This document shows, piece by piece, positions 21,477 through 30,029 of a stretch of 32,315 nt of DNA. Positions within the stretch are counted from its first letter, which is position 1. Every line of letters starts with the position of its first letter. Source of the stretch: CAYXXN01 sp964469055 (GTDB lineage Bacteria > Acidobacteriota > Thermoanaerobaculia > Multivoradales > JAHEKO01); assembly GCA_964469055.1 (NCBI GenBank), contig CAYXXN010000007.1, forward strand, positions 1-32,315. Reading direction: 5' to 3'. Under the pieces are notes generated by a model that was not told the DNA's origin, did not search any database, and worked only from the letters and a program-made list of their open reading frames with translations. Position numbers and translations under genes: made by a program.

Positions 21477-22540
21477 GCGCCGCTTCTCTTCCCGTTCTCG
21501 CGCTCACCCAGGGCGATCCGGCCGGCGTCGGACCGGAGATTCTCCTCCGCCTGCTGCAGGACCCGCCGGCGCGCGGCGCCTGGCGGCCGTTGCTCGTCGC
21601 CGAGCGCGCGGCCCTCGCCGCGGCGGCGGCGCCGTCCCGCGACCTCGGCGCCGTCCTGGAAGGGCTGCGCTTCTGGACCGACGTGCCGGCAGCCGAGGAG
21701 CTCGCTGCGATGCCGCCCGACCTGGTGCCCGTCGTCGACCCCGTGGGCACGCCCCGCGGCGTCGTTCCCGGGCAGTCCGGGCCGGCGGATGCGGGCGCGG
21801 CCTTGACGGCGATCGACGTCGGTCTCGCGGCGGCGCGCGCCGGCAGGGTCGCGGCCTTGGTCACGGCACCGGTCTCCAAGGCCTCGATCGCTCGCCACTG
21901 CCACCCCCACTTTCGAGGCCACACCGAGTACCTGGCCGAGGCCTGCGGCCGCGAACGCTACGGCCGGGATTACTTGATGGCCTTCCTGACGGCGGACCTG
22001 CAGGTAGCGCTGCTGACCACCCACCTGCCCCTGCGCGACGCCCTGGCCGCGGTCACCAGCCGAGCCATCGGCGAGGCCCTGGCGTGTCTTGCGCGGCACG
22101 CCGGCGGGCGCATCGCCGTCGCTGGCGTGAACCCGCACGCCGGCGAAGGAGGGCTGCTCGGCGAGGAGGACGCGGCGGTCGTGGCGCCGGCAGTCGCGAC
22201 AGCCCGCCGCGCCGGCCTCGATGTCCACGGTCCCGAGTCCGCGGATTCTCTCTTCGCCCGCGCCCGCCGCGGCTCCTTCGACTGGGTGTTGGCGCTCTAC
22301 CACGATCAGGGCTTGATCGCGGTGAAGAGCACGGCCTTCGGCCAGGCCGTCAACTGGACGTTGGGACTTCCCATCCTGCGCACCTCCGTCGATCACGGCA
22401 CGGCGTTCGCGGTCGCCGGCCGCGCCGAGGCCGACGCGGGGCCGCTGCGCCACGTCGTCGCGACCACCCTGGACCTGCTGGCGGGGCGTTTGCCCCGACG
22501 GCAGGGTGGCGACCACGCTTCGCCCGCCGCCCGGGGCTAG
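21473..22540 (+). CDS. pdxA: 4-hydroxythreonine-4-phosphate dehydrogenase
   Basis: Pyridoxal-phosphate synthesis: NAD-dependent oxidation and decarboxylation of 4-phosphohydroxy-threonine. Family motifs run from LALTQGDPAGVGPEI at the N-terminus through VTAPVSKASI, HFRGHTEYLAE (metal His), LTTHLPLRDA (metal His), GVNPHAGEGG, LYHDQGLIAVK (third metal His) to TSVDHGTAF. The start is odd. There is no ATG, GTG or TTG in frame between a GTG at 21335 (deep inside hfq) and the conserved GDPAG. The only start at a sensible place is a CTG at 21473, which forms CTGA with the hfq stop; this gives 355 residues. The stop TAG is part of a CTAG shared with the convergent gene's stop. Confidence 0.9.
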   Translation: MSAASLPVLALTQGDPAGVGPEILLRLLQDPPARGAWRPLLVAERAALAAAAAPSRDLGAVLEGLRFWTDVPAAEELAAMPPDLVPVVDPVGTPRGVVPGQSGPADAGAALTAIDVGLAAARAGRVAALVTAPVSKASIARHCHPHFRGHTEYLAEACGRERYGRDYLMAFLTADLQVALLTTHLPLRDALAAVTSRAIGEALACLARHAGGRIAVAGVNPHAGEGGLLGEEDAAVVAPAVATARRAGLDVHGPESADSLFARARRGSFDWVLALYHDQGLIAVKSTAFGQAVNWTLGLPILRTSVDHGTAFAVAGRAEADAGPLRHVVATTLDLLAGRLPRRQGGDHASPAARG

Positions 22541-24717
22541 CTCCCCCAGTCCAAGCGCAGTCGATCGAGGAGGGCGCCCGAGCGCTCGCCGGGCGAAGGC
22601 ACGGGGGGAAGGGCCACCACCAGACGACGCGCATGCGGCGGCCAATCGACGGGGCCGACGACCAGGCGCTGCCAGTCACTCCCGTCGGACAGCCGCGCTC
22701 GCGCGAGCTCGGCATCGCCGGCCCTGAACACGACTTCCGGCGCCTCGGCCGGCGGCCGGAGCTTGCGGGTCTCGAGGACGAGGGTCACGCGCCGGCCACC
22801 CGGCACGACCGGAATCGACACCCTGGCCTGGTTAGGCAGGGCCCAGCCGCCCCGGAAACGCGGCCGACCGACCACCCAGGGGTCGGGATAGAGAGTGCCG
22901 CCCTCGTGCCCGAGCCAGGCGTCCTCGAACTCGACGAACCGCGTCGGCGCGCGGGTGGCGACGACGACGAAGAGCCCGCAGCAGGCGAGGGCGAGGAGCG
23001 CTCCCCAGCCTCGGCGTCGCGCGGGTTGGCCTCCCAGGCACCAGGTGAGCGGTAGCAGCGCGAGACTCGCCGCCACCCACCACCAGGTCGCTCCGCGCGG
23101 CCGGATCGAGCTGGGCGTCCAGCGGGCGAAGTCGGCGCCGAAGCTCGCTCCCAAAAAGTCGAGCAAATGGGTGCGACCGTCGGCAAGACTGTAGGTCCAC
23201 TCCGGTCGCACGCACCACAACGCGGTGAGCGCGAGAGTGACGAGGCCCAGGGCCTCGAGAATGACCCGGGGGCCGGCGCGCCTGCGGTCGGCGAAGAGCC
23301 GCACCAACAAGAGGGCGAGGAAGGGCAGGGCGATGACCCCGTAGCGGAACGGCGGCGACCAGGCCCCATACCACTCACCCCGCGGCAGGACGGCCAGCAG
23401 GTACGGGCCGCAGGCGAGCGAGGCGTCGCGCAGCAGGGTGCGATCGCGCAGTCGCGGCCGGGTCAGCGCCGGTACCACGGCGAGCCAAAGGGGCGCGCCG
23501 GCGAACAGACCGAAGGCGCAGTCCCATAGCAGACCCACGCCACCGCGCACGTAGCCGCCGAGCGAGCGTACGTAGACCCCGAGGCTCTCCAGCTCCTGGT
23601 ACTTGAGCGGGTTGCCGAATTGCACGGCGTTGAAGAGCAGGATGGCGACCAGCAGGGCCAGGAGACCCCCCACGGCGAGAGAGAGGTGCGAGCGGCGCTC
23701 GCGCCAGCGCACGACGGCCACCGCCAGCAGACCCACAGCCACCAGGGCGAAGCGCAGTTTGAGCAAGGGCAGCAGGAGAAGAGCGCCGCCTCCGGCGAGC
23801 CAGGCGCGGCGGTCACCGTGCTCTCCCGCGAGGGTGAGCAGAGCGTCGAGCCCCACGACCGTCGCCAGCGCGGCCGGCACCTCGACCCAGGCCTGGTGAG
23901 AGAAGAGGATCAGGGGCGCGCCGAAGGCCAGGAGCCCCGTCGCCAGGAGGGTCTCACCTGGGCGCTCCGCGCCGTAGTGGCGCGCCACGCGGAGCGTCGC
24001 CCACACCAGGGCCGCCGCCAGCACGCACAGGGTGAGCTGCGCTCCGCGCAGGCCGAGGAGTCGGTACGGCAGCGCCAGGAGCAGCGGCAGCAGCATGTTG
24101 TGACGGGAGTAACGCTCGCCACCGCGGCCGACCGGGTCGCCTGGCTGGGGCTCGAGAGGGCGCTCGAGGAAAGCGCGCGAGTCTTGCGCCGCGTAGTTGT
24201 TCGCGAGGTCGGTGTCGAAATCGTGGGCCAGGCTGTGGGTAACGAGCAGGTAGTGGGGCTCGTCACCGTCGGGTGGCCGCCTCCCGCTCGCCCAGGGCAG
24301 CAGCGAGAGATAGGCGAGGAGCGGCAGCAGGAAGAACGCCCAGGCGGGCCGGCGCGGCAGCCGGTGGCCGAGCAGGGGGCGCAGCGCGAGTAGCTGGCGG
24401 GCGACCCGGTGGGCGAGCAGGAGCACGAACCCGGCCATGATCGTCGGTGCGGCCAGCGCATCCGAGAACGGCAACGCGAGCTGCGCTCGGAGAAAAACGA
24501 GCAAGACGAGCGCGGTCAGGGCGACGGCCTCGCCGGTGCGCGCGCCAGCCGGCAGACGGCGGGCGCCGGGCGTGCGTTCCAGGCAGATCCAGCCGGCGAG
24601 AAGCGTGGGCAGCCAAACGAGCGTCTCGCGCAGCGGGTCCTCCCCCGCGAGCGGCAGCAGCCGGTGCGCCGCCAGCGACGCCGCGAGGCCGGCGACGAGC
24701 CGCAGCATCCAGCTCAC
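22537..24717 (-). CDS. Large membrane protein, GT-C-type glycosyltransferase candidate
   Basis: 726 residues from the GTG at 24717, which overlaps the upstream gene's stop as GTGA; the frame is open further upstream, but that part is antisense-like and lacks membrane segments. About a dozen hydrophobic segments, then a soluble C-terminal domain (about 590-726) rich in beta strands (VTLVLETRKLRPP, RLVVGPVDWPPHARRLVVALP). A GT-C hallmark is visible after the fourth segment: DGDEPHYLL at residues 150-158, an acidic motif in the first large outer loop, followed by NNYAAQDSRAFL. GT-C enzymes move sugars from polyprenyl-phosphate carriers on the periplasmic face. Paired with the next gene. Specific sugar and acceptor unknown. 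Confidence 0.8.
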   Translation of the reverse strand: MSWMLRLVAGLAASLAAHRLLPLAGEDPLRETLVWLPTLLAGWICLERTPGARRLPAGARTGEAVALTALVLLVFLRAQLALPFSDALAAPTIMAGFVLLLAHRVARQLLALRPLLGHRLPRRPAWAFFLLPLLAYLSLLPWASGRRPPDGDEPHYLLVTHSLAHDFDTDLANNYAAQDSRAFLERPLEPQPGDPVGRGGERYSRHNMLLPLLLALPYRLLGLRGAQLTLCVLAAALVWATLRVARHYGAERPGETLLATGLLAFGAPLILFSHQAWVEVPAALATVVGLDALLTLAGEHGDRRAWLAGGGALLLLPLLKLRFALVAVGLLAVAVVRWRERRSHLSLAVGGLLALLVAILLFNAVQFGNPLKYQELESLGVYVRSLGGYVRGGVGLLWDCAFGLFAGAPLWLAVVPALTRPRLRDRTLLRDASLACGPYLLAVLPRGEWYGAWSPPFRYGVIALPFLALLLVRLFADRRRAGPRVILEALGLVTLALTALWCVRPEWTYSLADGRTHLLDFLGASFGADFARWTPSSIRPRGATWWWVAASLALLPLTWCLGGQPARRRGWGALLALACCGLFVVVATRAPTRFVEFEDAWLGHEGGTLYPDPWVVGRPRFRGGWALPNQARVSIPVVPGGRRVTLVLETRKLRPPAEAPEVVFRAGDAELARARLSDGSDWQRLVVGPVDWPPHARRLVVALPPVPSPGERSGALLDRLRLDWGS

Positions 24718-26366
24718 GGTCGAGCCGCCACGGCGAGCACCGAGAGCTCGACCCGGTCCGGCAGCCCTGGGTGGCGCTCGAGCGAGAGCTGGCCCGAGAG
24801 CGAGCCGCCGGGCTCCCAGGAGGCGCGATAGATCTGGCCGAAGAAGTCGCCCCGGGCCCCCACGTAGGAGGTCCAGGGCTGCGGGGCCGGCGTCGGGTTC
24901 GCCGCCGGTTCCTCGCGGCGCGCCGCCCAATCGGCGGTGTCGCGACCGGCCTCGAGCACGCGTCGGCGCAGGGTGCCGTCGGGTCGGCGCAGCGTGATCG
25001 TCGCAACCGGCGTCCCGGGAGCGAGCCCCAGGCCGAAGCTCACGTAGCTGTCGAGGATCAGGCGCGATGCTCCCTCCGCCGGCAGCCGGTTCACCCAGGA
25101 CGGTCGCTCGGTTGTGAGGGTGAAACCGCCCGGCTCGAGTTCCCGCGCCGGGGGCACCGCTCGGGCTGCCACGGCGAGGGCGACCAGCGCTAGAGCCGCC
25201 GGCAGCAGCCATCGGCGCCGACGGGTCGTGCTCCACGTGAGGGCCAATCCAAGGAGGGAGACGGCGATCGCCGTGGCCCAGCCGGCAGCGCCGGTCAGCG
25301 TCGAAACGACCGCGTCGAGGGCGTCTTCACGCAGCCAAGGGTAGGCAGCGGCCAGCGCAGTCAAGGCGAGCAGGCCGGCGCTCCAGGCGGCCTGCGGCGC
25401 GGCGGATCGGGTCGGCATCTGGAGAGCGAGTAGGGCGAGCGATACGGCGAGGGGCTCCCACCCCGGGAGCGTGCGCAAGACGACGAGAGCGAGAAGGACG
25501 CCAACCGCGAGCTGGCGACGGCGGGCGATCACGGCGAGCGGCAGCATCGGCAGGAGCAGAAGGAGCCGCCCTCCCGCGGCGGCGACTTCGTTCCAGGACT
25601 GCGCGGCGGGCAGCCATAGACCCACGCCAGCGAGTGCAGCGGCCGCCGCCAGGTGCGCGACCCGCGTTCGAGGTGAGGCAGCCACCCACGCGGCCGCTAG
25701 CAGCGAGGCCGCCCACACGGGATGCACGCACCAAGAGGCGACGGCCAGGCCAGCCAGCGTGACCGCATAGCGGGTGGGCGGGGCCGCCTCCGTAAACCCA
25801 GGTCGGCCAAAGGCGACCAGTGCCAGGGCTGTTTCCCACGTGAAGCCTTGACCCACGGTGGCGAGAGCGCAGGTGACGATCGCAGCCCTCACGTTCCCGT
25901 GGCGGCGCGCCAAGCCGACGGCACCGGCAGCGGCGAGCCCCGGCAGCACCAGAAGGTCGAGCAGCGTGTCGGCATCGAGGCGCAACCCCACCAGCCGCTC
26001 GGCGCGACAGAGGGCCTGCAGCGCGAGGGCGGCGGCGAGCGCCGCGGGCGGTGCGAAGAGGCCCCCGCGCCGGCCCCAGCGCTCGCCGATGGCGAGGGCG
26101 AGGGTCGCGACGAGCGCCAAGACGGCGGCGGCCGCGCGCGTAGGCCCAACGGCCGGGACCAGGGCGAGGACGACCTGCGCCGCGCAGGCGATCGCCAGGG
26201 TCGCGGTGCGCTCGATGAGGGTCGAGGCGGGCAGCAAGACGAGAACGGCGAGAAGGGCGAGGAAGGCACCGTCAGCCGGCGCCATGGGCCCGGGCCAGGA
26301 AGCGGCGATCACGCGCAGCAGCAGGTAGAGCGCCAGGACGAGCGCGGTGCGGGGCAGCCCGGCCAT
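24714..26366 (-). CDS. Polytopic membrane protein with C-terminal beta domain
   Basis: 550 residues from the ATG at 26366 (MAGLPRTALVLALYLLL); the open frame extends antisense into serS but that part is not membrane-like. Many hydrophobic segments (Ala/Leu-rich, about 12) occupy residues 1-400. A soluble C-terminal domain follows (about 410-550), with FTLTTERPSWVNRLP, RLILDSYVSFGLGLAPGTPVATITLRRPDG (read in pieces) and QLSLERHPGLPDRVELSVLAV. This resembles the carbohydrate-binding-like tail of its partner gene, but no DxD/DE motif comparable to DGDEPHY is obvious. It probably works with the GT-C candidate in envelope glycan assembly (inference). First gene of a two-gene operon with a GTGA overlap. 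Confidence 0.75.
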   Translation of the reverse strand: MAGLPRTALVLALYLLLRVIAASWPGPMAPADGAFLALLAVLVLLPASTLIERTATLAIACAAQVVLALVPAVGPTRAAAAVLALVATLALAIGERWGRRGGLFAPPAALAAALALQALCRAERLVGLRLDADTLLDLLVLPGLAAAGAVGLARRHGNVRAAIVTCALATVGQGFTWETALALVAFGRPGFTEAAPPTRYAVTLAGLAVASWCVHPVWAASLLAAAWVAASPRTRVAHLAAAAALAGVGLWLPAAQSWNEVAAAGGRLLLLLPMLPLAVIARRRQLAVGVLLALVVLRTLPGWEPLAVSLALLALQMPTRSAAPQAAWSAGLLALTALAAAYPWLREDALDAVVSTLTGAAGWATAIAVSLLGLALTWSTTRRRRWLLPAALALVALAVAARAVPPARELEPGGFTLTTERPSWVNRLPAEGASRLILDSYVSFGLGLAPGTPVATITLRRPDGTLRRRVLEAGRDTADWAARREEPAANPTPAPQPWTSYVGARGDFFGQIYRASWEPGGSLSGQLSLERHPGLPDRVELSVLAVAARP

Positions 26367-26377
26367 CGGGTGCCGGC

Positions 26378-26383
26378 ATCTTA
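26378..26383 (-). promoter_or_regulatory. -10 box of the membrane-protein operon
   Basis: TAAGAT on the minus strand, 11 bases before the ATG at 26366. Predicted leader of about five bases. Confidence 0.45.
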
Positions 26384-26429
26384 TGCTCCGCCGCGCCGGC
26401 TCCGGACGGCCGCGCCGCACGGGACCGGT

Positions 26430-26435
26430 TAGACT
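26430..26435 (+). promoter_or_regulatory. -10 box of serS
   Basis: TAGACT, nine bases before the ATG at 26445. Predicted leader of about three bases, so serS is nearly leaderless. It is back-to-back with the divergent box at 26378-26383. Confidence 0.45.
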
Positions 26436-26444
26436 GCTCGGCCG

Positions 26445-27731
26445 ATGATTGCTCGAGAGCGGCTGCGCGGGGAGGAGGCGACGGTGCGCGACGCGCTGGT
26501 TGCACGCGGTGCCGACCTCGGCCTCTACGAGCGCTGGCGCTCCCTCGACGCCGAGCGCCGCGCGGTGCTCGTCGAGGTCGAGGAGCTGAAGCGCCGGCGC
26601 AACGAGGCGAGCCGCGAGATCGGGGCCGCCAAGGCCCGCGGCGAAGACCCGGCCGAGCGGATGACGGAGGTCGGCCGTTGGAAAGAGCGGATCGGCGCTC
26701 TCGAAGAGCGGAACACGGGGATCGACACCGAGCTCGTCGACGTCGAGCTGCGGCTGCCCAACCTGCCGCACGCGACGGTGCCGCGCGGCCCGGATGAAGG
26801 CGCCAACCGCGTCGAGCGCGTCGTGGGCGAAGTGCCGCGCCTCGATTTTCCGCCGCGCTCCCACTGGGAGCTGGGACGGGCGCTCGGGATCCTCGACTTC
26901 GAGCGCGGCGCCAAGGTGGCAGGAGCCCGCTTCACGACCTACTTCGGCTGGGGCGCGCGCCTCGAGAGGGCGCTCGCCGCCTTCATGCTCGACCTCCACA
27001 CCGGCGAGCACGGCTACACGGAGGTGCTGCCGCCGTATCTGGTCAACGCCGAGACGATGACGGGCACGGGACAGCTCCCGAAGTTCGAAGCCGACCTCTT
27101 CCGGGTGACGCCGGGCAACCTCTACCTGATCCCCACGGCGGAGGTGCCCCTGACCAACTTGCACCGCGATGAGATCCTCGACGAGGCCAGGTTGCCGCTG
27201 CGCTACACGGCGTGGACGCCGTGTTTCCGGGCCGAGGCGGGCTCCTACGGCAAGGACATCCGAGGGCTCATCCGCCAGCACCAGTTCCACAAGGTCGAGC
27301 TCGTGCAGCTCACCACGCCGGAGTCGAGTTACGCGGCGCTCGAGGAGTTGACGCGGCACGCCGAACGCGTGCTCGAGCGGCTCGAGCTGCCCTACCGCGT
27401 CGTCTGTCTCTCGACCGGCGACCTGGGCTTCGCCGCCGCCAAGACCTACGACCTCGAGGTCTGGCTGCCCGGCCAGGGCGCCTATCGGGAGATCTCCTCG
27501 TGCAGCAACTGCGAGGATTTCCAGGCGCGGCGCGCGGGGCTGCGCTACCGGCCGGCCGACGGCGGCAAACCGCAGCTCCTGCACACCCTGAACGGCTCGG
27601 GCCTCGCCGTCGGCCGCACGCTGGTGGCGATCCTCGAGAACGGCCAGCGGGCGGACGGCTCGGTCGTCCTCCCCGCGGCCCTGCGCCCCTATCTCGACGG
27701 TGCCGAGCGACTCACGCCACCGAACCCGTGA
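26445..27731 (+). CDS. serS: Seryl-tRNA synthetase
   Basis: Class II aminoacyl-tRNA synthetase charging tRNA-Ser (and tRNA-Sec). 428 residues, normal length. N-terminal coiled-coil arm that grips the tRNA (about 30-105, charged heptad-like LVEVEELKRRRNEASREIG and ERMTEVGRWKERIGALEER), then the catalytic core with HWELGRALGILDFE, the TAEVPLTNLHRDEI active-site segment, motif 2 FRAEAGSYGKDIRGLIR and motif 3 NGSGLAVGRTLVAILEN. The N-terminus (MIARERLRGEEATVRDALVARG) fits the family start. No Shine-Dalgarno; the TAGACT -10 box is nine bases from the ATG. Monocistronic: a separate promoter precedes the TonB receptor downstream. Confidence 0.96.
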   Translation: MIARERLRGEEATVRDALVARGADLGLYERWRSLDAERRAVLVEVEELKRRRNEASREIGAAKARGEDPAERMTEVGRWKERIGALEERNTGIDTELVDVELRLPNLPHATVPRGPDEGANRVERVVGEVPRLDFPPRSHWELGRALGILDFERGAKVAGARFTTYFGWGARLERALAAFMLDLHTGEHGYTEVLPPYLVNAETMTGTGQLPKFEADLFRVTPGNLYLIPTAEVPLTNLHRDEILDEARLPLRYTAWTPCFRAEAGSYGKDIRGLIRQHQFHKVELVQLTTPESSYAALEELTRHAERVLERLELPYRVVCLSTGDLGFAAAKTYDLEVWLPGQGAYREISSCSNCEDFQARRAGLRYRPADGGKPQLLHTLNGSGLAVGRTLVAILENGQRADGSVVLPAALRPYLDGAERLTPPNP

Positions 27732-27761
27732 GCCGGGGCGATCCACCCCTCGAGTGGAGCC

Positions 27762-27770
27762 TGCTACACT
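27762..27770 (+). promoter_or_regulatory. Extended -10 promoter of the TonB-dependent receptor
   Basis: TGC TACACT. A leader of about 33 bases contains the Shine-Dalgarno AAGGGGGAA just before the ATG at 27810. A short inverted repeat (TCCAC/GTGGA, 27742-27758) precedes it. Confidence 0.4.
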
Positions 27771-27809
27771 CCGACGACAGCTTTGGCGGGTAGCCAGAAG
27801 GGGGAATCG

Positions 27810-29888
27810 ATGTCACGCGAACGTCGCTCGCGGAGTCTTTGGCTCGCGTTCCTCGCGCTCGTCCTGACGGTCGGGATCGCGGGGGCTCAGGAGGAACCGG
27901 TCGTCGACGAGGCGGCGACCGAGGCGGAGGAGCCGATGGAGACGGTCGAGGAGGTGATCGTCGTCACCGCCTCGCGCACCGAGCAGCGCCTGCAGGACGC
28001 GCCGGCTGCGATGACCGTCATCTCCGGCCAAGTGATCGAAGAGTCGCCGGTCGACGACTACGGCGACGTGCTGCGCAACGTGCCGGGCGTCAACGTGACG
28101 CAGATCAGCGCCCGTGACATACAGGTCACCAGTCGCGCCTCGACCAACAGCCTGGCCACGAGCCAGCTCGTGCTGGTCGATGGGCGCTCCATCTATCTCG
28201 ACTTCTTCGGCTTCGTCATCTGGGAGTACTTACCGGCCAACCCCAACGAGATCAAGCAGGTAGAGGTCGTGCGCGGACCCGGCAGCGCGGTGTGGGGAGC
28301 CAACGCCATGACCGGCGTCGTCAACCTGATCACCAAGCGACCCCAGGAGATGGTCGGGACCCACGTCGTCCTCGGGGGCGGCGAGCTGTCGACGCTCTAC
28401 GGCAACGTCACCCACGCCGCGACGAGCGAGAGCGTCGGCTGGAAGATCTCCGGCGGCTGGTACGAGCAGGACCCCTACCCGCGGCCGACGGGCACGATCC
28501 CGGGAACCAACACGCCCTACCCGCCGTTCCAGAACGAGGGCACGCAACAGCCCAAGTTCGACCTGCGCGTCGACTGGGACACGAGCGAGGCGTCGAGTTG
28601 GCGCCTGTCGGGCGGCTACGCCGGCACCGACGGCATCATTCACACCGGCATCGGACCCTTCGATATCGACCAGGGGTCGTCGCTCTCGTACGTCCAAGGC
28701 GGCTGGGCCCACGGGGCGCGGCACTTCGGCCTCTTCGTCAACGACCTCGACGGCGAGGCGAGCAACCTGCTGACCCGCGGCCCCGACGGCCGACCCCTGC
28801 TGCTCGGCTTCCAGAGCCAGACCTACAACCTGGACTACAACGAGACCAAGGGTCTGGCCGGCAAGCACATCCTGACCTGGGGCGCCAACGCCCGCCAGAA
28901 CGAGTTCGATCTGACGATCGCCCCGCGTGGCGACAACCGAGACGAGTTCGGGGTTTTCCTCCAGGACGAGATCCTATTCGGTGAGCGCTTCCGCTGGCTC
29001 TTGGGTGCCCGCTTCGACGACATCGATCCGATCGGTGGCGTCGTCTCTCCCCGCACCAGCCTGATGTTCACGCCGAATCGCGACCACACCTTCCGGCTGT
29101 CGTTCAACCGCGCCTTCCGGGCGCCGTCCTTGATCAACAACTACCTCGAGATCGTGATCGTGAACCTGGTGGCCCTACCGACCGGCCCCTACGTGTTCCC
29201 CTCCGCCGTGTTCGGCAATCCGCAGCTGCAGGAAGAGCGACTCGACGCGATCGAGGCCGGCTGGGTCGGCAGCTTCGGGCCGACGACGGCGAGCGTGTCC
29301 GTCTATCGCAACAAGACGACGGACTCGATCGACTTCTTCACGGCGGCCACCTACACTTGCACCAACCCACCCCCGGGCTTCCCGCTGCCGCCGATTGTCC
29401 TCTGCGTGCCGCCGCCCCTCGGCCTCGCTGGCTTGTTTCCGTCGGCCTTCAGCTACCGCAACCTCGGCGAGATCGTGGACCAAGGCGTGGAGGTGGGCCT
29501 CACCGGCAGGGCCGGCGACGGCTGGAACTGGTTCTTCAACTACTCCTGGCAGGACGAGCCGGACGTGACGAACATCGACATCTCGCAGATCAACCTGTCG
29601 CCGGAGAACCGCTTCAACGCCGGGCTCGGCTACAGCGGCGAGCGCTATTTCTTCAACGGCAACGTCAACTACCAGGACGAAGCGTTCTGGACCGACGTGC
29701 TCGACTCGCGCTTCTTCGGACCGACCGAGGAGTTCACCCAGCTCAACGTCGCCGTCGGCGTCCACGTGGGAGAGCACGCCACCTTCCAGGTCAACGGCCA
29801 GAACGTCACGGACGAGGACGTGCAGCAGCACGTCTTCGGCGACATCATCACCCGCAAGGTGACCGGCCAGGTGACGCTGGACTTCTGA
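27810..29888 (+). CDS. TonB-dependent outer-membrane receptor
   Basis: 692 residues from the ATG at 27810, chosen for the AAGGGGGAA site and because the signal peptide begins there (SLWLAFLALVLTVGIAGAQEE); an in-frame TTG at 27783 is rejected. After an acidic Glu-rich stretch, a TonB-box-like EEVIVVTASR (about residue 46) leads into the plug domain (about 55-185) with DVLRNVPGVNV, LVLVDGRSIYLD and the signature IKQVEVVRGPGSAVWGANAMTGVVNLITK (read in pieces). The rest is a 22-strand barrel ending VTGQVTLDF with terminal Phe. Such receptors import siderophores, cobalamin, metals or carbohydrates. The ligand is not evident; no periplasmic-binding or ABC-transport genes adjoin it. Confidence 0.95.
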   Translation: MSRERRSRSLWLAFLALVLTVGIAGAQEEPVVDEAATEAEEPMETVEEVIVVTASRTEQRLQDAPAAMTVISGQVIEESPVDDYGDVLRNVPGVNVTQISARDIQVTSRASTNSLATSQLVLVDGRSIYLDFFGFVIWEYLPANPNEIKQVEVVRGPGSAVWGANAMTGVVNLITKRPQEMVGTHVVLGGGELSTLYGNVTHAATSESVGWKISGGWYEQDPYPRPTGTIPGTNTPYPPFQNEGTQQPKFDLRVDWDTSEASSWRLSGGYAGTDGIIHTGIGPFDIDQGSSLSYVQGGWAHGARHFGLFVNDLDGEASNLLTRGPDGRPLLLGFQSQTYNLDYNETKGLAGKHILTWGANARQNEFDLTIAPRGDNRDEFGVFLQDEILFGERFRWLLGARFDDIDPIGGVVSPRTSLMFTPNRDHTFRLSFNRAFRAPSLINNYLEIVIVNLVALPTGPYVFPSAVFGNPQLQEERLDAIEAGWVGSFGPTTASVSVYRNKTTDSIDFFTAATYTCTNPPPGFPLPPIVLCVPPPLGLAGLFPSAFSYRNLGEIVDQGVEVGLTGRAGDGWNWFFNYSWQDEPDVTNIDISQINLSPENRFNAGLGYSGERYFFNGNVNYQDEAFWTDVLDSRFFGPTEEFTQLNVAVGVHVGEHATFQVNGQNVTDEDVQQHVFGDIITRKVTGQVTLDF

Positions 29889-30017
29889 GCAGCGGAGCCC
29901 CGAGTCGGTGCCGAGCCGCGCGTCGCCGCCNNNNNNNNNNGGGGCCGGGGCATTTCGGCGCCGGGGCGCCCCGAGCGGGGGCCGCCCGGGGGGTCGCCGC
30001 CGGCGCGCCACCGCCGG
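29889..30017. other. Intergenic region with GC-rich palindromes and assembly gap
   Basis: Holds no gene I can support. It contains ten N (29931-29940) and, just after them, several short GC palindromes (for example GGGGCGCCCC near 29964-29973). Such DNA is difficult to sequence. A terminator for the TonB receptor gene could lie here but cannot be shown. Confidence 0.7.
29931..29940. other. Scaffold gap (ten N)
   Basis: A run of exactly ten N joining two contigs. True distance and missing content are unknown, so synteny across this point depends on the scaffolder. Reading frames that cross it are artefacts. Confidence 0.98.
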
Positions 30018-30023
30018 TACACT
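30018..30023 (+). promoter_or_regulatory. -10 box of the 30030 gene (leaderless)
   Basis: TACACT ends six bases before the GTG at 30030, the same geometry as for the antitoxin, ispH and DUF3108-like genes. Confidence 0.5.
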
Positions 30024-30029
30024 TGGCAC

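Noticed and set aside
24718..25236. N-terminal extension of the GT-C candidate up to 25236
   Set aside because: The extra 173 residues are hydrophilic Arg/Gly/Pro-rich sequence overlapping the coding region of the upstream membrane protein; the GTG at 24717 in a GTGA overlap fits the local operon pattern.
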